A stretch of DNA of 64,000 nt from Chryseobacterium phocaeense (GCF_900169075.1 NZ_LT827015.1:1876158-1940157); one strand, 5' to 3'. Numbered from the stretch's first letter, positions 1 to 8,881 are shown. A program made the numbers and translations. The notes: generated by a model from the letters alone, not told the origin.

Positions 1-82
1 AAACCATTTTCATAGCACGTGTAATCTGCATCGTAGATGAAATTGAACTAATTCTGCCTCGTATTTCTTTTAAGTTTGCCAT
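1..82 (-). CDS. atpG: F1 ATP synthase subunit gamma, N-terminal fragment
   Basis: The first 27 codons of ATP synthase gamma lie here; the rest is off the left edge. The protein starts MANLKEIRGRISSIS and continues through MQITRAMKMV, the conserved N-terminal helix of gamma, which forms part of the rotating coiled-coil shaft inside the alpha/beta hexamer. It sits 75 bp downstream of atpA on the same strand, the usual order in F-ATPase operons. The gap holds a 12-bp-stem inverted repeat. Partial, but the identity is secure. Confidence 0.93.
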   Translation of the reverse strand, partial: MANLKEIRGRISSISSTMQITRAMKMV

Positions 83-110
83 TATTGTGGTTCAAGGTTT
101 AAGGTCTAAA

Positions 111-147
111 GTTTAAGGTTTAAAACATTGAATTCTAAACCTTAAAC
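111..147. repeat. Inverted repeat between atpA and atpG
   Basis: Perfect 12-bp arms (GTTTAAGGTTTA at 111-122 and its complement at 136-147) around a 13-nt loop, inside a run of related TTCAAGGTTTAAGG-type words. The same words recur at 14604-14720, so this looks like a dispersed intergenic repeat. It could fold in the atp mRNA, but no T-run makes it a clear terminator. Confidence 0.6.
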
Positions 148-157
148 ATTGAATTTT

Positions 158-1735
158 TTAGTTATATTTTGAAGCTAAATCGTTAGCTGCCTGCTTAAGA
201 ACGTTGGTAATATCGTTATCGATTTTACCAGCTTTAATAGCCGCCATTGTATCAGGGTGCTTAGATCTTAGGAACTCGATGTATTCTATCTGGAATTCTT
301 TTACTTTTCTGATCGGAACGTTTCTTAAAAGGTTCTCTGTTCCTGCGTAGATCATCGCTACCTGGCTGTCTACCGGAAGTGGAGAGTTTACCGGCTGCTT
401 AAGGATCTCAACGTTTCTTTCCCCTTTAGAGATAACTGCTAAAGTAGAAGCATCAAGGTCAGAACCGAATTTAGCAAACGCTTCCAATTCTTTATATTGT
501 GCCTGGTCTAATTTAAGAGTACCAGATACTTTTTTCATTGATTTGATCTGAGCGTTACCTCCTACCCTTGATACAGAGATCCCTACGTTGATCGCAGGAC
601 GAACCCCTGAGTTGAACAGGTCAGACTCCAGGAAGATCTGTCCGTCTGTGATGGAGATTACGTTGGTTGGAATATACGCAGAAACGTCACCAGCCTGAGT
701 TTCGATAATCGGAAGGGCAGTTAATGAACCTCCTCCTTTTACGATTGGCTTTAGAGAGTCTGGTAAGTCGTTCATCTGGCTCGCAATCTGGTCGTCAGCA
801 ATTACTTTTGCTGCTCTTTCCAATAATCTTGAGTGAAGGTAGAAAACGTCTCCAGGGTAAGCTTCACGGCCCGGTGGTCTTCTCAATAGAAGAGAAAGCT
901 CACGGTAAGCCACCGCCTGTTTTGATAAATCATCATAAACGATCAATGCAGGTCTGCCGGTGTCTCTGAAGAACTCCCCGATAGATGCTCCAGCCATTGC
1001 AGAATATACCTGCATAGGAACCGGATCTGATGCGTTAGCCGCAACGATTACAGTGTACGCTAAAGCTCCTTTATCAGAAAGGGTTTTAACGATTTGTGCT
1101 ACGGTAGAAGCTTTCTGACCGATCGCAACATATATACAATATACAGGCTTACCTGCATCAAAGAATTCTTTCTGGTTGATGATCGTATCAATTGCAACAG
1201 TAGTTTTACCTGTCTGTCTGTCACCAATGATAAGCTCTCTTTGCCCTCTTCCTACCGGGATCATAGAGTCAATCGCTACGATACCTGTTTGTAAAGGCTC
1301 AGTTACCGGCTGTCTGAAGATAACTCCAGGAGCCTTTCTTTCCAATGGCATTTCGTATAAATCCCCAGTAATAGGACCTTTACCATCGATAGGGTTACCA
1401 AGAGTATCTACTACTCTTCCCAACATCCCTTCTCCTACTTTGATAGAAGAGATTCTGTTTGTTCTTCTTACTGTGTCTCCTTCTTTTACTAATTTACTTT
1501 CCCCAAGTAGCGCAACACCTACGTTGTCTTCTTCAAGGTTTAGTACAATACCTTCTACATCACTAGAAAATTTCACCAACTCTCCGTATTGTACGTTTTC
1601 TAACCCGTATACACGAGCAATACCATCACCGATGGTTAAAACTGTACCTACTTCCTCAACGTTGGATTGAGTGTCGAAGTTGGCCAATTGCTGTTTTAAG
1701 ATCGCAGATACTTCTGCCGGATTTATTTCTGCCAT
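158..1735 (-). CDS. atpA: F1 ATP synthase subunit alpha
   Basis: Non-catalytic nucleotide-binding subunit of the F1 head, which alternates with beta in the hexamer that makes ATP. The protein is 525 residues, normal for the family. The Walker A motif GDRQTGKT is at about residues 171-178. The N-terminal crown region ([19 protein letters not shown]) and the conserved C-terminal part with [15 protein letters not shown] are intact. It follows atpH by 18 bp and precedes atpG, so it is co-transcribed with the stator genes. atpD and atpC are not in the visible part; in Bacteroidota they commonly form a separate unit. No anomalies. Confidence 0.98.
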   Translation of the reverse strand: MAEINPAEVSAILKQQLANFDTQSNVEEVGTVLTIGDGIARVYGLENVQYGELVKFSSDVEGIVLNLEEDNVGVALLGESKLVKEGDTVRRTNRISSIKVGEGMLGRVVDTLGNPIDGKGPITGDLYEMPLERKAPGVIFRQPVTEPLQTGIVAIDSMIPVGRGQRELIIGDRQTGKTTVAIDTIINQKEFFDAGKPVYCIYVAIGQKASTVAQIVKTLSDKGALAYTVIVAANASDPVPMQVYSAMAGASIGEFFRDTGRPALIVYDDLSKQAVAYRELSLLLRRPPGREAYPGDVFYLHSRLLERAAKVIADDQIASQMNDLPDSLKPIVKGGGSLTALPIIETQAGDVSAYIPTNVISITDGQIFLESDLFNSGVRPAINVGISVSRVGGNAQIKSMKKVSGTLKLDQAQYKELEAFAKFGSDLDASTLAVISKGERNVEILKQPVNSPLPVDSQVAMIYAGTENLLRNVPIRKVKEFQIEYIEFLRSKHPDTMAAIKAGKIDNDITNVLKQAANDLASKYN

Positions 1736-1753
1736 TGTATGGTTGTTTTTTCT

Positions 1754-2293
1754 TTAATTTAACTGAAAATCTTTTTTAACTTGGTTCAATTTGGTCTTTA
1801 CAGACGCATCTACCTGCTGATCACCTACTCTTAAAATGTAACCTCCTAAAATTTCAGGCTTCACATTTAAGTTCAGGTCAAAGTTTGAACCTTCTTTTAC
1901 AAGATTGGTAGATCTTAAGATCTGATCAAGGTTCTCTTTGGAAAGCTGAGTCGCTGTGGTAAGAGTAATTCTCTGTACCCCGTTGATGTCCTCTACTTTA
2001 TTGATAAACTCCTGAGCGATATTTTTCAACTGGCTTTCACGGCCGTGTTTGATCACTAATCTGATCAGGTTCTGTGAAGAAACCGAAAAACCTTTAAAAA
2101 TTTCGTTTGCTGCCTCTATTTTCTTTTTGGAATCAATGTAAGGCGTAAGGAAAAATTTGTTCAAATCCTTAGATTCAGACATGATCTTCACTACATCTTT
2201 CATTTCAGAAAATACAGCAGCGGTCTGACCTGATTCATTGGTGAAATCAATCAGTCCCTGTGCGTATCTTTTAGCTACTTTAGATGTAAGCAT
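1754..2293 (-). CDS. atpH: F1 ATP synthase subunit delta (OSCP)
   Basis: Peripheral-stalk subunit linking the F1 head to subunit b. The 179-residue protein starts MLTSKVAKRYAQGLIDF, a typical delta/OSCP N-terminal helix, and ends with the conserved ILGGYILRVGDQQVDASV region about 30 residues from the C terminus. Length matches the family. It lies 2 bp after atpF and 18 bp before atpA, so translational coupling within the operon is likely. No unusual features. Confidence 0.95.
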   Translation of the reverse strand: MLTSKVAKRYAQGLIDFTNESGQTAAVFSEMKDVVKIMSESKDLNKFFLTPYIDSKKKIEAANEIFKGFSVSSQNLIRLVIKHGRESQLKNIAQEFINKVEDINGVQRITLTTATQLSKENLDQILRSTNLVKEGSNFDLNLNVKPEILGGYILRVGDQQVDASVKTKLNQVKKDFQLN

Positions 2294-2295
2294 TC

Positions 2296-2793
2296 TTAGT
2301 TAAGGTTTGATTTGTTTAAATAATTTTGAACTAATTCGTTTTGAGCTTCGCTGTTGTCCAGCTTTTGCTTAAGGATAGATTCAGCGATGTTTACAGATAA
2401 AGCACCGATTTGAGTTTTGATATCTGCCATAGCAGCATTTTTCTCAGTCTGGATAGTCTGCTTAGCTGCTTCGATCAGTTTATCTCCTTCAGTTTTTGCA
2501 GCATCTTTAGCCTCACCTACGATTCTATCTTTAATTTCTCTGGCTTCTTTAAGGATCGCATCTCTTTCGATCTTAGCTTCACGAATAATTCTTTCGTTAT
2601 CCTCTTTTAAAGTCTCCATCTCTTTTCTTGCCAATTTAGCTTGATTAAGAGCATCAACAATAGAAGTTTCTCTGTCATTGATAGATTTTAAAATAGGTTT
2701 CCAAGCAAATTTGCCTAACAAAAATAATAATGCTAGAAAAATAACAGACTGGATAATAAATAATCCTGATGAAAACTGGTGAATTAATTCCAT
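2296..2793 (-). CDS. atpF: F0 ATP synthase subunit b
   Basis: Peripheral-stalk membrane subunit. The 165-residue protein has one N-terminal transmembrane helix (about residues 10-30, LFIIQSVIFLALLFLLGKFAW) followed by a long charged coiled coil rich in Glu, Lys and Ala, the usual b-subunit plan. The segment KFAWKPILKSINDRE just after the membrane helix is typical. It sits between atpE and atpH in the operon. Only one b gene is seen and no b-prime, as expected outside phototrophs. Confidence 0.95.
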   Translation of the reverse strand: MELIHQFSSGLFIIQSVIFLALLFLLGKFAWKPILKSINDRETSIVDALNQAKLARKEMETLKEDNERIIREAKIERDAILKEAREIKDRIVGEAKDAAKTEGDKLIEAAKQTIQTEKNAAMADIKTQIGALSVNIAESILKQKLDNSEAQNELVQNYLNKSNLN

Positions 2794-2879
2794 TATATAA
2801 ATGTATAAATAATTATTACTTTTTTTCTTAAATAACCATTACCTGTAACCAACCGTTACGGGTAATGGTTTGATTTTAA

Positions 2880-3074
2880 TTAGTTTACTGCGAATAGAGC
2901 AGCAAACGCAACACCTTCAACAAGTGCAGCAGCGATAAGCATAGCTGTTTGGATTTTTCCAGATTGCTCAGGTTGTCTAGCGATAGCTTCAAGAGCAGCA
3001 GCTCCGATTTTACCAAGACCGATACCTACACCTAGTACTACGATACCAGCACCTACAATTTTAGGGATTTCCAT
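2880..3074 (-). CDS. atpE: F0 ATP synthase subunit c (ring proteolipid)
   Basis: Forms the rotating c ring that carries protons through the membrane. The 64-residue protein has two hydrophobic helices joined by the polar loop RQPE at about 33-36. The ion-binding carboxylate is Glu53 within LIAAALVEGVAF. The first helix lacks the polar pattern expected of sodium-specific rings, so proton coupling is likely (inference). It is rather short for the family but complete. It lies between atpB and atpF. Confidence 0.96.
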   Translation of the reverse strand: MEIPKIVGAGIVVLGVGIGLGKIGAAALEAIARQPEQSGKIQTAMLIAAALVEGVAFAALFAVN

Positions 3075-3121
3075 AATATATAATTTTAAAAAATTTGTTT
3101 TACTTTAATTTATAATTCCAA

Positions 3122-4219
3122 TTAGTGAGCTGCATGATGTTCGTGCTCGTGCTCCTGTACAGCCATTCCGATAAACAGAGCGGATAACATCGTAAAGATA
3201 TAAGCCTGTAAGAATGCAACCAATACTTCCAATAAATAGATCACTAACGTTAAGAACGGGAATGCAACACCGGCTGCGAAGTTCTTAAACACATAGATCA
3301 ATCCGATCAAACTCATTACTACGATGTGTCCTGCCGTCATGTTGGCAAAAAGACGGATCATCAATGCGAAAGGCTTGGTGATGGTTCCTAACAATTCGAT
3401 TGGCAACATGATCAGTTTCATTGGTACAGGTACTCCCGGCATCCAGAAGATGTGCTTCCAGTAATCTTTATTGGCAGAGAATGTAGTAATTAGATATGTA
3501 AGGATCGCCAGGAAGAATGTCATGGTAATATTACCGGTAACATTGATACCGAAAGGCATTAGTCCTAATACGTTAAGGAATAAGATAAAGAAGAATACAG
3601 TCAGTAAGTATCCCATAAATCTTTTATACTTGTGACCGATGTTCGGGATTGCTACTTCATCTCTTACGAAAATGATCAGCGGCTCCAGGAATCTTGCAGC
3701 TCCCGCAGGAACAACAGATTTCTTGTAAGACTTAGCCATTCCTCCGAATAATACCAACATAAAGATGGATACTAATAAAAGAATAAGTACACTCTTTGTA
3801 ATAGAAAGATCCAAAGGCTTCTCATTAGTAGGATGACCGTGATCATCAAGAGTTAAAGTTCCTGCTGCATCTGTCTTATAAATTTTTTCGTGGTGAAGTA
3901 CATAATGAGATCCGTCTACTTCAGTAGGCTCTCCGTGCATAAACCCTTCCTTGTTACTCATAAAGCTGTGGAAACCGTTATCATAAAAAATAACAGGAAG
4001 AGGGAAACCGATGTGATGACCTTCTTTATCCACCATCAATGTAAAGTCATGAGCATCCAGTAAGTGATGATCTATGAACTCCTTGTTTTCTTTACTTACT
4101 TTGTCTTTTTCCGAAAGCTCCTGAGCCGGAGCTGTTCCAGCAGGAGTCTCACCGTGCTGTGCAGACACTAAGTTTAATACAAAAATACTGTAGAATAAAA
4201 CTGCGAATTTCTTAAACAT
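3122..4219 (-). CDS. atpB: F0 ATP synthase subunit a with Bacteroidota N-terminal extension
   Basis: Proton-channel subunit of the F0 motor, working against the c ring. The ATG at 4219 is chosen because it begins a clear signal peptide (MFKKFAVLFYSIFVLNLVSA, then QHGE); the frame is open 24 nt further upstream. About 110 His-rich, polar residues follow before the first membrane helix. The essential Arg lies in FALMIRLFANMTAGH, at about residue 289 of the 365-residue protein. The C terminus is His/Glu-rich (EHEHEHHAAH). E. coli subunit a has no cleaved signal and is about 270 residues, so the extra exported domain is the notable feature. Downstream genes are atpE, atpF, atpH and atpA. Confidence 0.96.
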   Translation of the reverse strand: MFKKFAVLFYSIFVLNLVSAQHGETPAGTAPAQELSEKDKVSKENKEFIDHHLLDAHDFTLMVDKEGHHIGFPLPVIFYDNGFHSFMSNKEGFMHGEPTEVDGSHYVLHHEKIYKTDAAGTLTLDDHGHPTNEKPLDLSITKSVLILLLVSIFMLVLFGGMAKSYKKSVVPAGAARFLEPLIIFVRDEVAIPNIGHKYKRFMGYLLTVFFFILFLNVLGLMPFGINVTGNITMTFFLAILTYLITTFSANKDYWKHIFWMPGVPVPMKLIMLPIELLGTITKPFALMIRLFANMTAGHIVVMSLIGLIYVFKNFAAGVAFPFLTLVIYLLEVLVAFLQAYIFTMLSALFIGMAVQEHEHEHHAAH

Positions 4220-4278
4220 TGATAGGTTTTTTTCGTTGTGCAAAAATATAATATTTTTTCTAGTTTCAATAAATAATT

Positions 4279-4650
4279 TTACTGTTTTTTGTCATGATTA
4301 ATCAGCTTGATCGCATAGTACGTAAGCAGCGTGGTCAGGACAAAATACGGGATAATAAAATGAAATTTATAGCCCGGAATCACTTCAAAGTTCAATTTTT
4401 TCCTGATTAGGTACATTAAACCGAATTTTAAAAGGATCAGTCCAATTACAGACAATCCTAAAAATTCAGGGACTATCCTGTTAATTAAAACAATCAGCGT
4501 GATCATCATCATGAACATCACACTTAAAAAAAGATAAAATTTAACAATAATAATCTCATCTAAGTGAAAAACAAATTTCCAGAGGGAAAAATGAATCAGA
4601 AACGTTAAAAAAAATAATACTGTAACCAGTATGTTAGGATTTAACTTCAT
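4279..4650 (-). CDS. Small four-helix membrane protein heading the atp operon
   Basis: A 123-residue, very hydrophobic protein with about four predicted membrane helices. The start is the ATG at 4650 (MKLNPNILVTVLFFL); the frame is open to a TTG at 4668. It sits directly upstream of atpB on the same strand, the place where many operons carry an AtpI/UncI-like assembly factor, but I see no convincing AtpI motif. A role in F0 assembly is an inference from position and topology only. A -7 promoter element (4701-4708) lies about 50 bp upstream, so this is probably the first gene of the operon. Confidence 0.7.
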   Translation of the reverse strand: MKLNPNILVTVLFFLTFLIHFSLWKFVFHLDEIIIVKFYLFLSVMFMMMITLIVLINRIVPEFLGLSVIGLILLKFGLMYLIRKKLNFEVIPGYKFHFIIPYFVLTTLLTYYAIKLINHDKKQ

Positions 4651-4700
4651 TATAGAACTTATTTTCAACCTTTCAATACAAGGTTTGTTTTAACTGATCG

Positions 4701-4708
4701 CAAAAATA
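4701..4708 (-). promoter_or_regulatory. Putative -7 element for the atp operon
   Basis: Minus-strand TATTTTTG matches the Bacteroidota TAnnTTTG -7 consensus, about 50 bp upstream of the first gene at 4650. No good -33 TTG is seen at the expected spacing. Confidence 0.45.
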
Positions 4709-4842
4709 GACTTTTTCTATCGTATTTTGTTATGATTTGATTTTTATCATGAAGGAAAGCTTTTGCTTGTTTCCAATATTGGAGTTCGGTTGAAGCAGCA
4801 GCCTAATACAAGTGGAAGACGGAAGATGAGGATTATTGCCGG

Positions 4843-4879
4843 TAACCCGTGTCAAGGTTTTAAACCTTGACACGGGTTA
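4843..4879. repeat. REP-like palindrome (copy 1)
   Basis: Perfect 18-bp arms (TAACCCGTGTCAAGGTTT and complement) around one central base. The core TGTCAAGGTT...AACCTTGACA is shared with the palindrome at 38231-38269, and both are followed by ACTATCTG after a short spacer. This indicates a dispersed family. Confidence 0.8.
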
Positions 4880-4950
4880 GAGGGGCCAGTTACTATCTGC
4901 CGTTTTACATCCAAAAACATTATATATATAATATTACGTGCCTGAACACT

Positions 4951-4979
4951 TTGTATATGCCAAAAATTCCTTATTTTTG
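4951..4979 (+). promoter_or_regulatory. Bacteroidota-type promoter of ffh
   Basis: TTG at 4951-4953 (-33) and TATTTTTG at 4972-4979 (-7) with an 18-nt spacer fit the TTG-N(17-23)-TAnnTTTG consensus. The ffh start codon is 24 nt beyond. Confidence 0.65.
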
Positions 4980-5002
4980 CAGACCTATAATTTACAATAA
5001 AT

Positions 5003-6364
5003 ATGTTCAATAGTTTACAGGATAAATTAGACAAGGCTCTACATAATATTTCCGGACGCGGAAAAATCACGGAAATCAACGTAGCGGAAACCGTAAAGGA
5101 AATCCGTCGCGCATTGGTAGATGCCGACGTTAACTATAAAGTTGCAAAAGATCTTACCAAAAGAGTTCAGGATAAAGCTTTAGGACAGAATGTTCTTACT
5201 TCCCTTACTCCGGGACAGCTGATGACCAAAATTGTTCATGACGAACTGGTAGATCTGATGGGAGGTTCCCAGGAAGGTATCAATCTTTCAGGAAAACCAA
5301 CTGTGATTCTTATTGCCGGGCTTCAGGGTTCGGGTAAGACTACTTTCTCCGGAAAACTGGCCAATTATTTAAAGACAAAAAGAACTAAAAAACCATTATT
5401 GGTTGCCTGCGACGTTTACCGTCCTGCAGCGATTGATCAGCTTAAGGTGCTGGGTGGACAGATCGGGGTTCCTGTATTTACGGAAGAAGGCTCTACCAAC
5501 CCTTCCACTATTGCTGAAAATGCAATTAATTTTGCAAAAGCCAACGGTCATGATGTAGTGATTGTGGATACCGCAGGACGTCTTGCCATTGATGAGCAGA
5601 TGATGAACGAGATCAAATCCGTGCATTATTTCATCAAACCTCAGGAAACTCTGTTTGTAGTAGATTCCATGACGGGTCAGGATGCCGTGAATACTGCAAA
5701 AGCATTCAATGATGCATTGAACTTTGACGGTGTTGTTCTTACCAAATTAGATGGTGATACCAGAGGGGGTGCTGCATTAACGATCCGTTCTGTAGTGGAA
5801 AAACCAATCAAATTCATCTCTACCGGAGAGAAAATGGAAGCGCTGGATCTTTTCTACCCTGAAAGGATGGCTGACAGAATCCTGGGAATGGGAGACGTGG
5901 TTTCCCTTGTAGAAAGAGCTCAGGAGCAGTTTGATGAGGAAGAAGCTAAAAAATTACACAAAAAAATCGCTAAAAATGAATTCGGTTTTGATGATTTCCT
6001 GAAGCAGATTAACCAGATCAAGAAGATGGGTAATATGAAAGATCTTATGGGAATGATCCCGGGGGTTGGTAAAGCCATCAAGGATGTGGAAATCAGCGAT
6101 GATGCTTTCAAACATATTGAAGCGATCATCTACTCTATGACTCCGGATGAAAGAAGAAGACCATCCATTATCAATACTCAGAGAAAGCAGAGAATTGCCA
6201 AAGGGGCAGGAAGAAAAATTGAAGACGTGAACCAGCTGATGAAACAGTTTGAGCAGATGGGTAAAATGATGAAGATGATGCAGGGACCTCAGGGGAAACA
6301 GATGATGCAGATGATGAGCAAAATGCCGAATATGCCGGGTATGGGCGGTATGATGGGCAAATAA
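5003..6364 (+). CDS. ffh: Signal recognition particle protein Ffh
   Basis: SRP54 GTPase that binds SRP RNA and signal sequences and delivers ribosome-nascent chains to FtsY at the membrane. The 453-residue protein has the N domain (1-90), the G domain with P-loop GLQGSGKT at 106-113, DTAGRL and TKLDGD motifs, and a C-terminal Met-rich M domain ending in a Met/Gly tail (MPNMPGMGGMMGK). Length is normal. It is a single gene with its own promoter and a strong terminator at 6391-6425. The 4.5S RNA gene was not seen here. Confidence 0.98.
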   Translation: MFNSLQDKLDKALHNISGRGKITEINVAETVKEIRRALVDADVNYKVAKDLTKRVQDKALGQNVLTSLTPGQLMTKIVHDELVDLMGGSQEGINLSGKPTVILIAGLQGSGKTTFSGKLANYLKTKRTKKPLLVACDVYRPAAIDQLKVLGGQIGVPVFTEEGSTNPSTIAENAINFAKANGHDVVIVDTAGRLAIDEQMMNEIKSVHYFIKPQETLFVVDSMTGQDAVNTAKAFNDALNFDGVVLTKLDGDTRGGAALTIRSVVEKPIKFISTGEKMEALDLFYPERMADRILGMGDVVSLVERAQEQFDEEEAKKLHKKIAKNEFGFDDFLKQINQIKKMGNMKDLMGMIPGVGKAIKDVEISDDAFKHIEAIIYSMTPDERRRPSIINTQRKQRIAKGAGRKIEDVNQLMKQFEQMGKMMKMMQGPQGKQMMQMMSKMPNMPGMGGMMGK

Positions 6365-6390
6365 ACCTTACCGACAACAAACAAGATATA

Positions 6391-6425
6391 AAAAAACTCT
6401 CAGAATTTCTGAGAGTTTTTTGTTT
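6391..6425. terminator. Terminator shared by ffh and the convergent barrel gene
   Basis: A hairpin with arms AAAACTCTCAGAA / TTCTGAGAGTTTT and T-rich tails on both strands. It lies between convergent genes, so it likely works both ways. Confidence 0.85.
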
Positions 6426-7081
6426 TATTTGAACTTGTAACCGAGTCCGATCTGGAAGAAATTCATCTTCAGCTTTTCATCATTTACAGGATCTTTGATC
6501 ATATTGGTCAATCCAAAGCTGTAACGTGCGTCTACGAAAAGACCTTTGTACACGTTATAGTCAGCACCAAAGAATAACCCGAAATCTGTAGACTTTAAGT
6601 TATCATCAAAGGCTTTTTCAAGGTATTCTTCCCCTGCATTAATCCCCTGTGGATTTGATGGTGCCCCATTCACCTCCATTTTTACTTTTGTGCCTGTTTT
6701 AAAGCTCACATAAGGTCCTGCATAAAGACCCAGCTCCGGAGTTGCATAATATCTCGCCGATACAGGAATGACAATTCTGTTGAAGTTTAGTTTTTCAGTT
6801 ACGGAAATCCCTCCCGGCAACGATACTTTTGCAGTTCCTCCTAAATTGGCATATTCCACTTCTCCCTGAAGCGCAAATTTATTATTCAGTTTATGCTCAA
6901 CCAAAGCGCCTGCATAGAACCCGGATTTTGATTTTAAATCTCCTGAGATTCCACCAAATTCAATGCTGTTTTCGTTGGAATTAAGTTTAGATAAAGTATA
7001 CCCTGCCTTTACACCGAATGTTGTCTGTGCATTCATTCCTGCAAATAAAGCAAGAGCTGATGCCAATAAGATTTTTTTCAT
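6425..7081 (-). CDS. PorT-like outer-membrane beta-barrel protein
   Basis: A secreted 218-residue protein: signal peptide MKKILLASALALFAGMNAQ, then alternating beta strands beginning TTFGVKAGYTLSKLN and ending in an aromatic strand (FFQIGLGYKFK), as in small outer-membrane barrels. It belongs to the PorT/OmpA-like barrel group by pattern. It is a clear paralogue of the gene at 8935-9600: both have FYxGxLVEHKL and KFALQGEV segments and end FFQxGxGxKF. The function is unknown. The gene is first in a run of four barrel genes, each apparently with its own terminator. Confidence 0.85.
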   Translation of the reverse strand: MKKILLASALALFAGMNAQTTFGVKAGYTLSKLNSNENSIEFGGISGDLKSKSGFYAGALVEHKLNNKFALQGEVEYANLGGTAKVSLPGGISVTEKLNFNRIVIPVSARYYATPELGLYAGPYVSFKTGTKVKMEVNGAPSNPQGINAGEEYLEKAFDDNLKSTDFGLFFGADYNVYKGLFVDARYSFGLTNMIKDPVNDEKLKMNFFQIGLGYKFK

Positions 7082-7113
7082 GATTATTATTTTAAAAAAA
7101 TGTTCCAGATAAA

Positions 7114-7139
7114 AAAGCCCTAAGAATCTTAGGGCTTTA
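7114..7139 (-). terminator. Terminator of the 7163-7861 gene
   Basis: A perfect stem AAAGCCCTAAG / CTTAGGGCTTT with a T-run on the minus strand, 24 bp past the stop codon. Confidence 0.85.
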
Positions 7140-7162
7140 TATTGAATTGAATGCTTTGTTAA

Positions 7163-7861
7163 TTACTTAGCAAAAACATATTTAACTCCGATAGTTACAG
7201 TAGATAAATTCAACCCGAAGTTGTAGTTATCAACACTCTTAGCACCGTCGATGTCATATTTTTTGTTGTTGTAACCGAACTCCCCGATAGTAGCTTCGAT
7301 CGTCCAGTTTTTGTTCAAGAAATAATCTAAACCTGGCTTGATGCTAACTCCGATTGAAGTTGACTTTGGCTTATCAGTACTTGTAGAAACACTTGTAGTT
7401 GTAGTGGCAGGAGTACCGGTAGAAGAAGATGTAGTTACCGTACCTTCTACTTCATTTTTACCGCTTCCAAATTCCATAGGAACTGATAACTGACCGAAGA
7501 TATATAACTTATCGCTTAAAGTCCAGTATTTTCTAGCGAAAGGCTCAACAACGATTGCATTGTTGATGTCTTTTGTTTTTCCAACTGAAGTAGTAGTGAT
7601 GTTACCTACTGTCTGAGACTGGTTAGTTTCAACTGTTGTTTTTCCGTTTTTGTAACCAACTCCTAAACCGATAGCAAGGTTAGTGTTTACAAAATACCCT
7701 ACTGTTGGGATAATATTGATTTCAGATACTTTTTTATCTGTATTGTTGTCGCTTTCCTGAGAAAATCCTACCTGACCAGATACATAAACAGTTCCTTTTG
7801 CAATTTGTGCATTAGATAAACCGAAAAGTGCAACAGCACCAGCTAATACTAATTTTTTCAT
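7163..7861 (-). CDS. Outer-membrane beta-barrel protein
   Basis: A 232-residue protein with signal peptide MKKLVLAGAVALFGLSNAQ. The mature part has amphipathic beta strands and Gly/aromatic turns (TVGYFVNTNLAIGLGVGYK, KPGLDYFLNKNWTIEATIG) and ends in a strand with VGVKYVFAK-like character. A long Ser/Thr-rich loop near residues 140-165 (many TSSST and TTTTS runs) is probably surface-exposed. It is only distantly like its neighbours. No function can be assigned beyond an integral outer-membrane protein. A -7 promoter element lies at 7890-7897. Confidence 0.82.
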   Translation of the reverse strand: MKKLVLAGAVALFGLSNAQIAKGTVYVSGQVGFSQESDNNTDKKVSEINIIPTVGYFVNTNLAIGLGVGYKNGKTTVETNQSQTVGNITTTSVGKTKDINNAIVVEPFARKYWTLSDKLYIFGQLSVPMEFGSGKNEVEGTVTTSSSTGTPATTTTSVSTSTDKPKSTSIGVSIKPGLDYFLNKNWTIEATIGEFGYNNKKYDIDGAKSVDNYNFGLNLSTVTIGVKYVFAK

Positions 7862-7889
7862 TGTATAAAATTTTAATACTTTCTGAGGG

Positions 7890-7897
7890 CAAATTTA
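7890..7897 (-). promoter_or_regulatory. Putative -7 element, barrel gene 7163-7861
   Basis: Minus-strand TAAATTTG matches TAnnTTTG, 28 bp upstream of the start codon. No clear -33. Confidence 0.45.
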
Positions 7898-8242
7898 CAG
7901 TGGCCCTTTCTAATATTAAAATTTGTTAACGTGATTAATATCATTGATGAGGAGTGATACTTTTCCGAAAATAAAATGCAGTAACCATGGGCTTTTAAAT
8001 TTTTCACAATATTTAGAATAAAAAAATTACAATTTTTCAACAAGACTGAAATATACTTATTTTTTTAGATTTATCATTTTCCATCAAGTTTCTGATTATT
8101 GGCAATTATTGCGGATAAATCAAAGTTAAAACGTTAATATTTAAGCCTTTATATCTTAAAATTAAACAAATGTTTATGAATATCAGCTGATTATTCCTTA
8201 ATATTAATATAATTGGGGTGTATTAAAGCTTTAAACAGACAA

Positions 8243-8270
8243 AAAAACTCCGGCCTGACGGCCGGAGTTC
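8243..8270 (-). terminator. Terminator of the 8293-8790 gene
   Basis: A GC-rich perfect stem ACTCCGGCC / GGCCGGAGT with a short loop and seven T on the minus strand. Confidence 0.9.
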
Positions 8271-8292
8271 TGATATTATCTTTAACATCCCC

Positions 8293-8790
8293 TTATTTCA
8301 GGAAGAAGTTATATCCGATGTTGATCGCTCCTACGTTCCAGCTTGCGGTATACCATCCGTAATCGCGTTTGTTGCTGATGGTCTGGTAGCCTAAATAAAG
8401 CTCACCCTTAGCCATCTGGTATCCGAATTTAGGCTGTGCGTAGAATCCGCCGTCTACTCCATCTTTTACAGAAATTCCGTAACCAAGGTCTAAACCTACA
8501 AAGATAGGTGCCCCCGAGAATTTATATTTTCCGGAAACCGCTACAGGAATAAATCCGAAGTCATCAAAATTATCCTTTCCGAAGAAGTGTGAATATCCTG
8601 AAGTAACCCCAAGGTCCAGACCTTTTGTAATATTCCACATATAGGCAGCGTCTACCCCTAATGTAAATGAAGAAGCATCAGCGGCATCCCCTACCGGTAC
8701 TCCAATGTGGCCACCCAGTTTAAAACCCTCCTGTGCGTGTGCTGCACCGCCTAACAGCGCAAAAGCACCTAGTAAAAATAGTTTTTTCAT
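8293..8790 (-). CDS. Small outer-membrane beta-barrel protein
   Basis: The start is placed at the ATG at 8790, where a signal peptide begins (MKKLFLLGAFALLGGAAHAQ); the frame is open 57 bp further upstream, but that part is not signal-like and overlaps the promoter. The 165-residue protein has repeated Gly/aromatic strands (GVDAAYMWNITKGLDLGVTSGY, FVGLDLGYGISVKDG) and ends INIGYNFFLK, as in OmpW/OmpX-size barrels. No function is recognised. It has its own -7 element (8817-8824) and terminator. Confidence 0.82.
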   Translation of the reverse strand: MKKLFLLGAFALLGGAAHAQEGFKLGGHIGVPVGDAADASSFTLGVDAAYMWNITKGLDLGVTSGYSHFFGKDNFDDFGFIPVAVSGKYKFSGAPIFVGLDLGYGISVKDGVDGGFYAQPKFGYQMAKGELYLGYQTISNKRDYGWYTASWNVGAINIGYNFFLK

Positions 8791-8816
8791 TATTTTAAAT
8801 AGTTTGATTGATACCA

Positions 8817-8824
8817 CAAAATTA
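8817..8824 (-). promoter_or_regulatory. Putative -7 element, barrel gene 8293-8790
   Basis: Minus-strand TAATTTTG matches TAnnTTTG, 26 bp before the ATG at 8790. This supports that ATG over the upstream in-frame starts. Confidence 0.5.
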
Positions 8825-8881
8825 CTAAATATTTTCTTTGTTAACATAAAGTTAACAATACCTATTCATCATAAAAATAAA

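Larger units (their letters stand above)
4651..5002. other. Divergent gap between the atp operon and ffh
   Basis: The 352-bp gap holds two divergent promoters, a fragment of a GGAAGATG-type repeat (about 4813-4831) and the large palindrome at 4843-4879. No gene was found. A short minus-strand open frame (4852-5079) runs through the palindrome into ffh and lacks protein character. Confidence 0.7.
7862..8292. other. AT-rich gap upstream of a barrel gene
   Basis: No gene was found in these 431 bp. The gap holds the promoter of the 7163-7861 gene on its left and the terminator of the 8293-8790 gene on its right. The middle is very AT-rich, with no repeat recognised. Confidence 0.6.

Noticed and set aside
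1176..1670. Long plus-strand open frame opposite atpA
   Set aside because: It is the complement of a conserved coding region and has no start context, domain or protein-like character.
4852..5079. 75-residue minus-strand frame in the ffh upstream gap
   Set aside because: It runs through a palindromic repeat and into ffh, and overlaps the ffh promoter.
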